Below, one piece after another: positions 22,600-35,189 of a DNA stretch of 64,000 nt. The translations under genes were made by a program, and so were the position numbers. How positions within the stretch are numbered: the stretch's first letter is position 1; each line of letters begins with the position of its first letter. Location of the stretch: positions 5,179,228 through 5,243,227 of the forward strand of contig NC_058145.1 of the NCBI RefSeq assembly GCF_011075055.1. Reading direction: 5' to 3'. This DNA comes from Mangifera indica. Its lineage: Eukaryota > Streptophyta > Magnoliopsida > Sapindales > Anacardiaceae. The notes below the pieces were generated by a model. The model was not told the origin of the DNA, made no database searches, and saw only the letters and a program-made list of their open reading frames with translations.

Positions 22600-22823
22600 T
22601 AAACAAAATTGAAAAGAAGGATATTTTATTCATATTGTAATTGTTATAAAGATACATGTAGATATACAAATTAGAAATCCTAGACTAGGAAAGAGGAATA
22701 TTTAATTTTATAATTAGGATCCTATAATCAAATTCTACAATAATTAAAGTCTTATAATTAAGCTCTACGATCTGTATAATCAAGCCTTATATGGTAATAT
22801 ACATGTTTGTAGATTCTCTAACA
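22600..22823 (-). repeat. 3' LTR of the deleted copia element
   Basis: Reads TGTTAGAGAATCTACAAAC on the - strand and matches 23700-23849 over its first 150 or so bases. Both copies hold several short TATAATTA-type repeats. Confidence 0.75.
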
Positions 22824-22834
22824 CTCCCCCTTAA

Positions 22835-23698
22835 GTTGAGACATAGATGTTAATTATGTCCAGCTTGTTACAAATATAGTCAACTCGAACCCCATTTATA
22901 AAGTTAGTGAAAATATCACCTAGTTGTTCTCCAGTCTTCACATATCTTGTAGAAATTAAATTTTGCTAAATTTTCTCTTGAATGAAATGACAGTCAATTC
23001 CAATATAATCAGTTCGTTCATGAAACATAGGATTAGAGGTAATATGAAGAGTAGCTTGGTTATCACACCACAATTGTGTTGGTAATGAAATTTGAAAACC
23101 TACTTCAGTCAAAAGTTGATGTGTCCACATTATTTCACACATAGAATGTGTTATAACTTTATATTCTGATTTTACACTAGATTAGGACACCACACTTTGC
23201 TTCTTACTTTTCCAAGACACCAAATTTCCTTTTACAAAGACACAACAGTGTTTAGTAGATCTTCTATCTATCTTGGAACCTACCTAGTCTGTATCTGAGA
23301 AACATTCAATGTGTGTATGTCCATGATTTCCATATAATATGCCATGTCCAAAGGCTACTTTCAAATAGCACAAAATTTGTTCTAAAGCTACCCAATGATC
23401 AACTGTTGGAGAAGACATGAATTGACTCACAACACTGATAGAATATGTAATGTCAGAACAAGTCATTATAAGATAATTCAACTTTCCCACCAATCTTTTG
23501 TATTTCTTAGACTCTTCAAACAATTTACCATTTTTTGTAAGTTGTAAATTAAGAATCATTGGGGTGCTACATGGGTTAGCTCCCAATTTTCTTGTCTTTG
23601 TCAATAAGTAGAGCTTATATTTCCTTTTAGATAGGAAGATGCCTTTCTTGCTTCTTGTTACTTCAATATCCAATAAATATTTGAACACCCACAATATA
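22835..23698 (-). pseudogene. copia reverse transcriptase end and RNase H
   Basis: The - strand reads KYLLDIEVTRSKKGIFLSKR, KRLVGKLNYLIMTCSDITYS and SQFMSSPTVDHWVAL, the C-terminal reverse transcriptase region of copia, then ECFSDTD at the start of RNase H. Past a stop near 23284 the frame continues with RRSTKHCCVFVKGNLVSWKS and later a LGDIFT motif close to the LTR. No YVDD motif is left, because it lies in the deletion. Confidence 0.85.
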
Positions 23699-23699
23699 G

Positions 23700-23849
23700 G
23701 AATCCTATATTAGGAAAAAAGAATATTTGATTCCTATAATTACGATTCTATAATTAAATTCTACCATAATTAAACTCCTATAATTAAGCTGTATAATCCA
23801 TATAATCAAGCCCTATATGGTAATATACATATTTATAGATTCTGTAACA
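23700..23849 (-). repeat. Partial 5' LTR of the deleted copia element
   Basis: Reads TGTTACAGAATCTATAAAT on the - strand and follows the 3' LTR until about TAGGATTCC, where it joins coding sequence. Confidence 0.75.
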
Positions 23850-23854
23850 TAACC

Positions 23855-25121
23855 TAATACAAAAGAATATTTCTTAACTTTGAGAAAGCTAAAATAAAAT
23901 CTTATATGCTACACAAAACCTTATTCTTCTTTTCTATATTGCACATTGGTAAGTTTTACATCCTCTAACGTGCTCATAAAGGCATTTCACATTTGGTAAA
24001 AACAATGTTGCATTCCAAAGTTCTAGAAATGATAATACTAACTACAAATTGCTCTTAAAACATATATTTAACCCATTTATAAATATTGAAAATAGAAAAT
24101 AGGAGAACAACAAGAAATAGGGAATTAAGTTATTTTCAATTTATAATATAGCCTTACAATAGAGAAATGAACCTTTAGTGATTCCTTGCATTTTATATTA
24201 AAATATCTTCAAATAGTGGTTAAACTAAAGTATAAGTTAACATAAATAGAAGAACTACAAAAAACATATGGAATAGGTTGAAACCCCTCAAATTATCATC
24301 CCTTATATTAACAAGCAAATAAACAAACAACAGATAGAAGTTTGCAGAAAATTATTGCTTTATAAAAACAAATAAGATAAAGATTAGTTTGAGGCTTGCA
24401 TAAAATAAGTTATACCTTTTGTATGCACAATAGAATCTTATTAGAATATTCACATAGGTTTCCTATCTTTCGATCATTTGGTCCTTCATCCTATCAAAAT
24501 ATAAAGAAAAATGTCCCAATCAAATAAGATTTTAGTGGAAAAGCATGGAATCAAGCTCCCATATAAAATCAAACTATGTTTATACAAAAATGGTTTTCCA
24601 TTTCAAATGTATCATACATGTTAAAGAAACCACATTTCGTTGGAAGAGACAAACCCAATGGTTATCCAACTTCAGTGGCAAGTAGGAACTAGACTCTAGT
24701 TCCAAAATCACATTATAAAAATGTGCATTGGATAAAGTAGATCAATAGGAAAATTAGTAGAACTATTCAAAAAAAAAAAAAACTAAATAAAGTCAGATAG
24801 CATATGTAATACCCCTAGGTAAGTACAAAGGGTACTTCAATCATTTCCTTATCATTCGGTACTATCATTATTGCTTAAATTGTCAGATAATTTCCTTGCA
24901 TATGGTTATGGAAATTAAGCTCATTATCTCACAATTTTTTTATCCTTGAATATCCAAGATTATGATCCCATAAATTCTTACCATCATAATTATATTATTC
25001 CTAAGTTGGCCACAGGATAAGAATGGGAGGGGTAAAATTGCCTTGTTTAACTTATCTTCAATGTGTTTCTCTTCTTTAAAAGGAGAAAAAAAGATATATT
25101 GAAAACAAGGGATTGATTTTT

Positions 25122-25123
<2 letters not shown>
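23855..25123. other. Non-coding spacer
   Basis: AT-rich DNA without gene signatures. From about 24810 the base composition becomes less AT-rich, suggesting the start of another, unidentified repeat. Confidence 0.4.

Positions 25124-25152
<29 letters not shown>
25124..25152. repeat. Homopolymer of 29 G
   Basis: An uninterrupted run of G, preceded by seven T. Proline-rich open frames on the - strand here are a by-product of the run. It could be a true hypermutable tract able to form a G-quadruplex, or its length could be a sequencing estimate. Confidence 0.9.
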
Positions 25153-26263
25153 AGGAGTCTGCATATACACACAAAATCCATATAGAGAAAGGAAAAGAGA
25201 ACAAAACCCATTGTGCACTGACAAAGGAAGGAAATCGCTGAGATTTTTGCCACAAGAAGACTGTTATGATCGCCGGAGGAGAGGTAGACCATCAATCTTT
25301 AATTTTTCTTATATCAAAGTTATGTAATTAAGATCCTTTTATGTTGTATATATGTTTATTTTAAATGTATGAAGATAAACTATATCATAGTGTATGTGTG
25401 TATACTAAGGCTTTTGTATCTATAAATCATAGGAACAGGTAATGATATAAGAATATATATATACACACACATATAATAGGAATGATGATAGATGATTTGG
25501 TGGAGGTTATATGAATAGGAAAATGATGATTTAAAATTGTGTAATGGAAGATTGAAAGGCAATGAACTTTTGAGACTTCAGAGAGCATCATAAGTCGAAT
25601 CACAACAAGTGCATTCACGTATAAGAGGTGTATGGCTATACCTTTACAAAGTTATTGCTTGACACTACCAAGAGCCAGGTTGATAACCTAGGCACGCTTA
25701 GAATTTATCGAATCTTTGGAAATGCACATGTAAAAGTACTATCACCGGCGAGTAGTGCACACAATAGCCACATAACACACACACCAAACATGCACTATAC
25801 ATGTCAAACGTGTGTAGAGCAATTCGGATGAGTGTTGTGAATGACGAACATGTGAAAGCTCCGTGTTGGTGTTTTGTTATACTCTTGGAAGGGGTAAAAC
25901 TTCCATTGTTTTAAATTAAGGCAAAATTTTCGTCATCTTTGAATGAAAATAAGAGCACTGCATATTAGGCATGAGTTTACCATTTGTGTAGCCACACATC
26001 TTGTGGTATGCTTGCACTAATTAAAACATTGCATGTTAGACATGCATTTGCTTTATGTCGGGATACCATATGAGTATCCATACATATTACGGTGCACCTG
26101 TACTATTTAAAATACACTCGAGCAACCCATAATGCATCTATGCCAAACAATTATTATTCGAGTCAAATCTTGGAAAGGTAATGTTAGCACTATTCATAAA
26201 TGTAGAGACAAATTTGGTGTCCATAAAGGCTCGTAATGGACCGAGCTAAAAAATGTAGCCCTA
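25153..26263. other. Non-coding, probably repeat-derived DNA
   Basis: No gene recognised. Two loosely similar stretches (about 25960-26030 and 26030-26115, each with GCAT(A/G)TTAG(G/A)CATG and a CCA(C/T)A core) suggest an old duplication, possibly of retrotransposon non-coding DNA. Confidence 0.35.
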
Positions 26264-26618
26264 ATTATGAGCGTTGGTAATTGTAAGTTGTATTAGAGGC
26301 CATTTGATGAGATGTTTTGGTCTTGAGATTACTCGAACTGATTGATGAGATGTCTTAGTTCTGAATAAAGGCTAATTGGAATTATCAGTGTTGGTAATTA
26401 TAAGTTATATTAGAGGTCAGTTGATAAGATGTCCTAGTCTTGAGAATGTATGAACCAACTGATGAGATGTCTCAATTTAAAAAAAAAACAAATTGGAATT
26501 ATGAGTGTTGGCAATTTATAAATCATATTGGAAGCTAGTTGATAAGATGTCCTGGTATTGAGAATGCCCAAATCGATTGATGAGATGTCTTAGTTCCAAA
26601 TAAAGGAAAATTGGAATT
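26264..26618. repeat. 117-bp tandem repeat, three copies
   Basis: Copies begin at 26264, 26381 and 26498 (ATTATGAG or ATTATCAG followed by (C/T)GTTGG(T/C)AATT), exactly 117 apart. Each holds two related GATGAGATGT or GATAAGATGT motifs about 55 bases apart, so the unit itself seems to come from a duplication. It has no coding signature and borders a copia remnant. Confidence 0.85.
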
Positions 26619-26699
26619 AATTCGATACGTGACAATGATGTAAGTGACACCTGAGACTGGTGTTCAAATTTGATGAATATGGATGTAAGGGATTTGTAA

Positions 26700-27760
26700 G
26701 ATATCTGCAAACTTTAACTCTTGAATTAAGTACTTTAACCAGACAAGTTCACAAGTAGCTAAGGCTATAGCATAATACTTTACTTCTACACTTGATCTGG
26801 CCATAACGTCTTGTTTCTTACTTTTCCAAGATATGAGATTTCCTTCAATGAATACACAATACCAAGAGTTAGATTATCTATCTGATGGTGAACCTGCCCA
26901 ATCAACATTTGAATATCCAACAATTTGTGTATGAGTAAACTTTTTCCTGGGTCTCCTTTGATATACCATAGAATACGAATAACTACATCCCAATGATGAT
27001 CACATGAAGACTGGAGAAATTGACTCACAACACTGATTGAAAATGAAAGATCAGGTCATGTAATGGTGAGATAATTGAGTTTACTAACCAACCTTCGATA
27101 TCTCCTAGGGTCTGCAAAAAGCTCCCTCTGTCTAAGTAAAAGCTTAGTATTAGGATTCATAGAAGAGTATATGGGTTTGTAGTCTATCATTCCTGTTTCT
27201 TCCATAATATCCAACGCATACTTGCTTTAAGAGATAACAATTCCAAACTTATACTGTGAGACTTTTATGTCAAGAAAATACTTAAGTAGCCCCGAATCTT
27301 TAGTTTGAAAGTGTTTAAACAAGTGTTGCTTTAATTGCTCAATGTCATTCTGATTGTTTCCTGTTATAACAATATCATTCACATAAAGAACCAAATAGAT
27401 ACATTGTTCTTACAAGGTATATCTATAGAACACAAAATGATCAGACTCGCTCCTTTGCATGCCAAACGCTTAAATCACAATGTTGAAACAACCAAACCAG
27501 ACACAAAGAGATTGTTTTAAGCCATACAAAGAATGACAAAGTTCACATACCAATCCAAACTCCATTTGAGCAACAAAACCAGAGGGTTGTTACATATAAA
27601 TTTCCTCTTGCAGCTCAACATGAAGAAAAATATTCTTAATATCCAGCTGATGTAACAACCAATACCGAATAGTAACCATAGACAAAAAAAAAAAATGAAC
27701 AAAGGACATCTTAGCCATAGGAGAAAAGACATCATAATAGTCTAAGCCATACTTCTAAGT
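26700..27760 (-). pseudogene. copia reverse transcriptase and RNase H, degenerate
   Basis: Readable pieces on the - strand, from high to low coordinates: QLDIKNIFLHVELQEEIYM, YGLKQSLCVWFG, then VNDIVITGN at the YVDD position (first Asp replaced by Asn), KYFLDIKVSQYKFGI, SQFLQSSCDHHWDVVIRIL and the RNase H start. Stops fall throughout. The substitution at the catalytic YVDD motif alone would disable the enzyme. Confidence 0.83.
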
Positions 27761-28499
27761 GTAACCTTTAGTAACTAACCAAGCTTTCAATCTATCAACT
27801 TTACCATCTAGACAAACCATTAGTAACCAACAATTGAGTGTCCAAGAGAAAGAGAAACCAATTCCCAAATACCATTGGCATGCAAAGTAGTCATCTTATT
27901 AACCATTGCTTGTCACTATCCAAAATCAAAGAGTGCCTCACGAAAAATGTTAGGAATAAAGACAAAAGATAAGATGAGGATTTTGAGTGGAATGTATACC
28001 TTTGCGAATAGTAGTAGGGAATTAAACAACAAGAAACAAGACCTTAATAGTAGAGAAGGTTGGAGTAGAAAGTAGGTACACAAGATCAACACTGTCATCT
28101 GTAAAAGGATAAAAAAGATCAAAACTTGAAAAGAAAGAAGGTTTCGTCATGGAAGAAAACATAAGAGATGAACGAGCAAACTGAGAAAAGGAATTTGAAA
28201 AAGAGACAATAGGTGGTAACGAAAGGATTTCTATAATACGCTGACCATCTAACAAAGAAGAAAAGTAAAGAGATGACTCAAAAAAGGTGACATGAGTAGA
28301 AAAATAATATTGGCATATGTCAAGAGAATAACACCGATAAACTTTTTAGAGACAAAAGTAAACAAGAAATACATATTTGAGAGCACGAGTGGTTGACTTG
28401 TCATGACCAGGAGATAAGTCATGAACAAAAGAAAGGCACCCACAAACACAAAGGGAAAAAAATATAATGGTTGTTTAAGATATAAAATAGAGTGAGGCA

Positions 28500-29050
28500 C
28501 CTAATGTTGTAACACTGAAAAAGACATGATTTATCAGAAAACAAACAGTAAGGACTGCATCAGACTAAAATTGTAAGGGAACATTATTATGGATAAAAAG
28601 AGTGTAGACAGTCTCAATGAGATGCTTATTCTTACATTTAGCAATCCTATTTTGTTGAAGGGTATATTCACAAGAGTACTAATGTAAAATACCTTGAGAA
28701 GACATGAACTCAGTGAAGGGAGCAGAAGAGTACTCACAAGCATTGTTACTACAAAGGGTACATATAATAATAGAAAATTATGTTTTTATCTCAACATAAA
28801 AGGTTTCAAAAATAAAAAATAACTCAAATCAATTTTTCATTAAGAACAAATAGGTGCAATGGGAATAATCATCAATAAAAGTAACAAAATATTGAAACCC
28901 TAAAATAGATGTGACTCGACTAAGACCCCAGACATCTGAATAGACTAATTTAAATCAGGATGTAGCCTAATTATTGACTCAATTGGAAAAAATATTTTTG
29001 AGAATATTTTCTAAATTGACATGACTCACACTGAAAAGATGATAAAGAAA
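28500..29050 (-). pseudogene. copia integrase core, degenerate
   Basis: The - strand reads SSQGILH, a degraded TLQQNRIAKCKNKHL segment (family QNG-ER-N motif) and HNNVPLQF followed by SDAVLT. In intact integrases the middle motif carries the catalytic Glu; here it appears to be Lys. Stops split the frame. Confidence 0.78.
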
Positions 29051-29689
29051 AAAGACCAGAAACAATCTTTTGTAGTTTAGAGATACTGAGGTGTCTGAGA
29101 TGATTGTGAAAAAGTATTGGAGACTTAGTAATCATGTAAACTACAAAATCAGTGGTAGATATAAACGGTAAAGACTTTATAACTCATGTCCTACACTAAT
29201 AGTCTGACCCATATTGTAGTTCTATATAATAAAAGACTTATTAGTGAAGGTAATGGCAAAGTTTAAAAACAAATAAGTTTACTAACTGAAATGAGATTAA
29301 ACAGATAAACAGGTAGATAAAGAATAAAGTGTAATAGTAAAGAAAGAAGAGGATCAGCACAACCAAGGTCTATTATACGGGTGATTAATCCATTGGCTAA
29401 TGTAATTATAGGTAGAGATTGAGATTCAATACAACGAGAGAGTAAATTAAGGTTACCAAAAATGTGATCAGAAACACCAAAATCAATGACATATAGGCCA
29501 GGAGGGTAAGATTGAGTGAGGCATACTATTGGAGGACCCTATGTATGACTGAAGTAATATTAGGGGAAGACTGCTTGAAAGCCTAATACTTAAGGTATTC
29601 ATCATAATCGACACCTATAAAAGTAAAAGAATGTTGAGATAAAGAGGTAGAAGGAGTAAGAAAGTCTGTTTAAATCACATTGGCTTCTC

Positions 29690-30485
29690 GAGGAGGACGA
29701 CTATGCAGTTTATAACATTTTTCTTTGGTATGACCCTAATTGTGGCAATAATTACATTGTGGTTGATTTCCTCGACTACCACGATCACCTTGTTGTGTCG
29801 GAGAGGAATGAGCAGATGTGTTAAGGTTGGAAGGACTCGAGGAACTTGTTACAACACCTAGAGATGACACATGGAGTAATCGAGCAAAGACTTAATTAAA
29901 AGATAGTATAATAGCACTAGCCAAAATTTGATCTCGAATAGAATCAAGTTCAAGACTAAGAGTAGCTAAAGTCAACACCATAAAAAATTTATCTCGTTGA
30001 GCTAAGTCTTTTGTAATTTATATACTGACAGGAAGAAGTGAGTTGAATTCAATTTTAAGAAAGGTCATCTATTCAAGAAACTCTAACATACTCATTCCTC
30101 ATTGTTTTAGATGAACCAGATTAGACACCATCGAGTATAATTGTTAAATGTCATTGGTATAGAGAAGCTTGGCTTGAGTTCATATTTCATAACATGTTCG
30201 ATAAGCCTTGAAAATGGGTCAAAGTTGTGTGTCAATAGTATTCCATAACATACTTCATAGGGCAACATCAATTCTAATCTAGGTAGTATTTGATTTAATG
30301 TCTATAGCTTTGGTCGTTAAATGATCCTTATTAACTTGTCCATATAATTCAATAGAAGTAGCCCACAAAACATAACTACTATTGCCAACTAACTTCTCAG
30401 TTGTAATTATAGGGAAATAAGTGAATGGAAAATTCATATTGGATTTGGAGCTCTCAAAAGCCATATTAAAGCGAAAATCAACCAT
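29690..30485 (-). pseudogene. copia gag with zinc knuckle, degenerate
   Basis: Begins near 30461 with MAFESSKSNMNFPF, then ITTEKLVGNSSYVLWATSIE, the usual plant copia gag start. A zinc knuckle at about 29760-29710 reads CNYCHN, then GHTKEKCYKL, keeping C-x2-C-x4-H-x4-C with a stop between the second Cys and the Gly-His. Several other stops occur between the two parts. Confidence 0.8.
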
Positions 30486-31085
30486 AAACTATAAAAGTTG
30501 TTGAAAACACACTTGGAGACGAGGTTGGCAGATCAACATAACCCAGAGGGAAGGAAAAATCAGTAGAAACTATTTTTTAGTGATAAAAAAGATTGTTAGT
30601 GATGAATAGATACGTGGCTAACTAGAGAAGATTCATCGGTGTTATCTGAAGAGGATGGTGTTAGTGATGTAGTCTAACGTGTGTCAAAACAGTAAATCAA
30701 AGAGCATGACTTGAGGAGAAAATAACCAATATATGCAATAGATTTGGTATCCAATGACAATAGGGTTACCATAAATAGACTTATCGATGTCGTCTATGTC
30801 TAATGAGAGAGGTGGTGTCATTACACGGTCATCGAAACAAGAGATCGATGATGAAAGCTACCAAGAGAATGAACTATGCATGGAGGCATATACAACAGTG
30901 AATGGCAACATTTCTTTAAAAGGTTTGCTAGTGAGATAATTTTGGTCACATTGGTATAGGCACAATCATCGAAAAATGACAAAAGTATGGTGATTGGAGA
31001 AACAGTTAAAAAAACACTTAGAGTCACTGAAAAACAAGTTGAGAACATTGAAAAAATTTTAGAAGTCTATTGCAGACTCTGATAA

Positions 31086-31265
31086 CATGTGAAAAAAGAG
31101 GTTGTAGAATAACTTGATATGTTGATTTAAAGAAAAGAACAACATTATATAGAAAGTGAATTCGACTAATCTAAGAAAACTATTAACTACATCTATCTAA
31201 TTTAAGAAAGATATCTTAGCATTCCTATTTTACATGATATTCCCTATCTACATGATATTACAACA
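31086..31265 (-). repeat. Probable 5' LTR and primer-binding site of the copia remnant
   Basis: On the - strand the segment starts TGTTGTAATATCATGTAGAT and ends near TTTTTTCACA, followed by TGTTATCAGAGTC, a slightly altered initiator tRNA-Met primer site (about 31096-31084). A second copy was not found. Confidence 0.6.
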
Positions 31266-31524
31266 AATATTTAAATAACTATTAATTGTATTTATAAAAA
31301 ATTTTGACAGTTATTATTTGCCTTTTGATCTGGTTCTTTTACATACAATTTCTTACATTTACTTGATATAAATTAGAAACATGATTGGTTTAGTTTTTCT
31401 GTATTAAACTCCTAAGAATATTTCTAACTAATTATCAAACTTTGATGGATAATACTAATCAAAATTTGAGAACACTTTTCAATTTCTTTAAGGTTTTTTA
31501 ACCTAACTGTAATAAGAATAAAAT

Positions 31525-31914
31525 TGATGTGTGTTGGTGGGAAAATTTAGAAAACACAACTGAGAGGAAGAAATGTAGAAAGAGAAACAAAATTGTAAAA
31601 GAAGCAAATGAAGAAAAAAAACAATAATGCATCACACATTTGTCATCTTTGTAAAATTTGTTTTTAAACAACCGATCCTCTAAACAACTGTCATGTTGGA
31701 TTACAGTTTTTTTTAAAACGAAATTTAAAATGAAATTTAAACAATTTAAAAGCCATTGCATTCCCTCTCTTACATCTTGCAAATTGGTAGCGTCTTACTA
31801 ATCTTATGAATTCTTAAAGCCATGTCATTTGCATCTTTAGCCAAATAGTGTATCTTGCCTAAATGACTGCTAGCCCAAGAAGTCGTTTACTTTCCATAGT
31901 GCACATTCACAATA
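31525..31914 (-). repeat. 3' LTR of the gypsy element
   Basis: About 390 bases, clearly related to 36179-36566 but with many substitutions and small indels. Shared landmarks are ATGCATCACACA, CAACCGATCCT and TCTTTAGCCAAA. Higher divergence than in the copia at 16739 suggests an older insertion. Confidence 0.88.
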
Positions 31915-31919
31915 ATACC

Positions 31920-33200
31920 CTCCCTTTCAGTGACCTTACCCTTTAAAGAGAAGTTAGGAAATCGTTTCTACATTTTAACAACATACTCGCAAGACACTTC
32001 GACTTCTGATTGGCCTTGCCACTGAATCAATACTTGAGCAACAACTGTATTTCCCCTTGTGACTATTTGGCAATCTAGTACCATTAATGGAACTCAATTG
32101 GCAGTGAAAGTAAACCTAGGTAGAGTTGACGATGCTAAAATCGAGGCATGCATCAACTTCAATTGAGACACATGGAACACATTGTGAATGTCAACGTTAG
32201 TTGAAAGTTAAACCCTATATGCAACAACTCCCATTTTGTCCGTAACCTAAAAGAGCCTATAGTACTTGGCTTATAGTTTAACATTCCCCTAATGCAAGGT
32301 GTTCTATCTGTATGGTTCAATCTTAAGGTAAACCTAATATCTGATATAAAATTCTTTTTCAAATCTTTTCTTATCTACCATTATTTTCATCCTTGCTTAA
32401 GCCTTTATGAGGTGTCCCTTTAATAGTTGAATCATTTTCTTCACTAGTACGCAAGAATGCATCCACTGCCTATACTCTAGTGTCATTGGGAAAGTAGGAC
32501 ACATGAATTGATAAAGAATGGTTGTGTAATGCTTCAAAAGAAGTCATCTAACTATTGGAGTGCTGAGATGTGTTGTACTAGTATTCTGCCATAATCAACC
32601 AATTTGACTAGGTATGAGGGTGATCACTTGCCATGTTTCACAAATAATTTTTTAGACAGTGATTAATGACCTTCATTTGGTTTTTTGTTTACAGATGACA
32701 GGTCGTTGACAACTATAGACCAACCCCTTGTAACTGGAACATTTCTTGCCAAAATTGACTAACAAATAGAGTGCCTCAATCACTTATGATGGTGTTAGAA
32801 ATACCATGTAGCTTATACACATGGTCCATGAATAATTAGTGATGGTCATCATTGTGAATAAATGTTACAAGGTTATAAAATGTGCATATTTACTTAAATG
32901 GTCTACAACCACCATGATACTGGATTTTTCTTAACATTTAGGTAAACCTTCAATGAAATTTAGTGCAATATCTGTAAAAATTCTAGCTAGCAGGGGTAGA
33001 GGCTACAATAGCCCTGGTGTGGCCACATTTTTAGGTTTGAATCTTTGATAAATAGAGCAACTTCTAATAAAATTCTTAACATCTTTCCATAAGCCTACCT
33101 AGTACACAACTAATGTCAGTCTCTTAGTTATGCACTCACCGTTGAGTGACCTCTATTGCAATGCTATGAAATAGAGTAATGAGCTCATTCATTAACTACA
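31920..33200 (-). pseudogene. gypsy integrase and C-terminal region, degenerate
   Basis: Low-coordinate end of pol on the - strand. Recognisable remains are an FHVSQLK-like segment near 32150 and a basic tail up to the 3' LTR, preceded by integrase remnants. I could not place all three catalytic acidic residues. The frame is stopped repeatedly. Confidence 0.65.
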
Positions 33201-33449
33201 CATCTTTCCCCACTACTAATTTCCTATGCCTTTGTAGCTTACCTTGATGCCACAAAAAATTATCATAAGTTTGAGTATTCTACTTTTTAATTGCTATGAT
33301 GGCCTTTAAATGTTCATATTGGCTCCAAGAAGCTTGTATTCTTTGGATAAGCTATATGGGTAACACACTCACTGTAACAACATGAAGCTCAACTATAGGC
33401 AACCTTGACAGTGCATCTACTGTTGCATTTTCCTTTCCTTTCTTGTAAA

Positions 33450-34600
33450 TTATATCATTATCAAGCTGCATAAGTTTGGCAACCTATGTTTACTGAGAAA
33501 AAGTGGTAATCCTCTGCTCTAAAAGATGCTTCAAGCTTTGGTGGTCAATTTTGTTAGGTATGCTTCTCATTTCTTGATGGGAAACAAGATGGTTAGCATA
33601 TCTTTTTCATATACTAATAACATTTGATTTTTAAGAGAAAGTGATTTACAAATGTAGGTAATGGGATGCCCATCTTGTATGAGCAATGTACCTATACCTT
33701 TTCCACTTGCATCAGTCTATATTAAAAACTCTTTAGAAAAGTTTAGAAATGTCAAAACTAAAGTAGATGTCATGGCTATTTTGAGTTTCTCAAAAGCCTC
33801 TTGTGTCTTGTTATTCCACTAGATTGAATTATTTTTTAGTTGGTCTATCGAAGGTTTAGCGAGATGCCTATAATTTTTCAAAAAACTTATATAATAACCT
33901 ATTAATCAAGGATTTCCCTCAGTTGTTTGATTTTTTTTTTTTAAGAACTGGCTACTTCTCTACAATCTTTATTTTTGCAAGTTCTGTCATCACTTCTTAC
34001 GTAATGATTATGTGGCCAAGATAGGCTATCTTAGAACAACCAAAGCTGCATTTATACTTTTTCACATAGAGTTAATTATCCCTTAAAAGTTGTAGAACAA
34101 GTTAGAGGTGTTAAATGTATTCTCCTCGGCTGCCACTATAAATGAGAATGTCATATAAAAATACCAACATTGTTTTCCTTAATTATTGCTTGAAAATGGA
34201 ATTATGAGGTCTTAGAATGTAGAGAAAGCATTGGTTAGCCCAAAAGGCATAACCATGAATTCGTAATGGCTTTCATGAGTTTTGAAGGTTGTTTTGTCAA
34301 TTGAAGTTGAATGTATCTGTATTTGCCAATAATCAGATTTAAGATTAATCTTAGAGAACACCCTTACCCTAGCCAACTCATCAAGCAACTTTTCAATTAT
34401 TGGAATGGGATATTTATTTTTTATTTTATTTTGATTTAACCCCTTATAATCAATGCATAGCCTTCATGTGCCATCTTTTTTCTTGACTAAAACTATAGGG
34501 CTGGAATATAGATTGTTGCTTGGTCTGATAACTCTAGCCTTTAGCATTTCTTTCACCATATCTTCTATCACTTTTTTTGAATGTTGTTATATCTATAAAG
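33450..34600 (-). pseudogene. gypsy reverse transcriptase and RNase H, degenerate
   Basis: The - strand near 34500-34130 reads SSPIVLVKKKDGT, RLCIDYKGLNQNKIKNKYPI, INLKSDYWQIQIH, FMVMPFGLTNAFSTF and FLYDILIYSGS. The last is the catalytic FVDD motif with the first Asp replaced by Tyr. RNase H remnants follow to about 33450. The enzyme would have copied element RNA into DNA; stops and the lost Asp make it dead. Confidence 0.85.
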
Positions 34601-34839
34601 CTTGAGATTAACAAGTTATGCTCCATTTTCAAGGATAATTTGATGGTTATGAGCTCTGAAAGGTGGGAGTCTAGTCTACTTCTTAAACACATCAGTAAAC
34701 TCTTGAAAAAGAGCTTCTAACTCTTGCTAGGTCTCCCCTGAATGTCTTCTATGGCCTATAGCTCCTTTTTTTTTTTTTCGAAATGCCATATTAGTTCCAT
34801 TGAAGCTAATTGATGGTCTCTTCTTAACAACATCATAAG

Positions 34840-35180
34840 CTTGTCATCACTAATAACAACTAAATCATCCTCCTTTGCTTATTGCAAAACCAATTGCTTC
34901 CCTTCCAACTTGAACATCAGCCAAAACTCCTCAAAGTTTCACAATATGTTCCCCAAAATGGATAACCATTGAGTTCCCAATATCAAATCACAATTTTCTA
35001 GGGGAAGAATATAAATATCTATTCAAAATTGCTGCCTCTGCATTTTCAAATAAAGGCCTCGTATATCAAGTTGCACTTTAATGCTTGCTCATTGGTTACT
35101 CTCGCCTTTGTTCCTTCAATGGATTTGAGCCTATAACCTAGTTTAGAGGTTGTTCTTGCATTCAAAAAATTATGAGTGCT
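34840..35180 (-). pseudogene. gypsy aspartic protease remnant
   Basis: FILIDSRSTHNFLNARTTSK near 35170 is the retropepsin active-site region. The family's Asp-Ser-Gly is Asp-Ser-Arg here, which should abolish activity. Confidence 0.78.
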
Positions 35181-35189
35181 TCTAGAGTC

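Larger units (their letters stand above)
22600..23849 (-). mobile_element. Internally deleted Ty1/copia element
   Basis: Only 1.25 kb long. The - strand begins with a partial 5' LTR (23849 to about 23700, TGTTACAGAATC), jumps directly into reverse transcriptase, continues through RNase H, then polypurine tract (22824-22832) and a 3' LTR (22823-22600, TGTTAGAGAATC). TAACC occurs on both sides (22595-22599 and 23850-23854), an exact 5-bp duplication; the 3' LTR then ends TA instead of CA. The part between mid-LTR and reverse transcriptase is missing, so the deletion probably happened after insertion. Confidence 0.78.
26640..31265 (-). mobile_element. Ty1/copia remnant
   Basis: A - strand copia element running from a probable 5' LTR (about 31265-31098) through gag (30485 downward), zinc knuckle (about 29770), integrase (29050-28500), reverse transcriptase (27760-27040) and RNase H (27030-26700). 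The order matches copia. No 3' LTR was recognised, so the element appears truncated next to the 117-bp repeat. Coding regions have many stops. Confidence 0.82.

Noticed and set aside
24940..25295. Proline-rich open frames on the - strand
   Set aside because: Their proline run comes entirely from the 29-G homopolymer, and the flanks have no domain.
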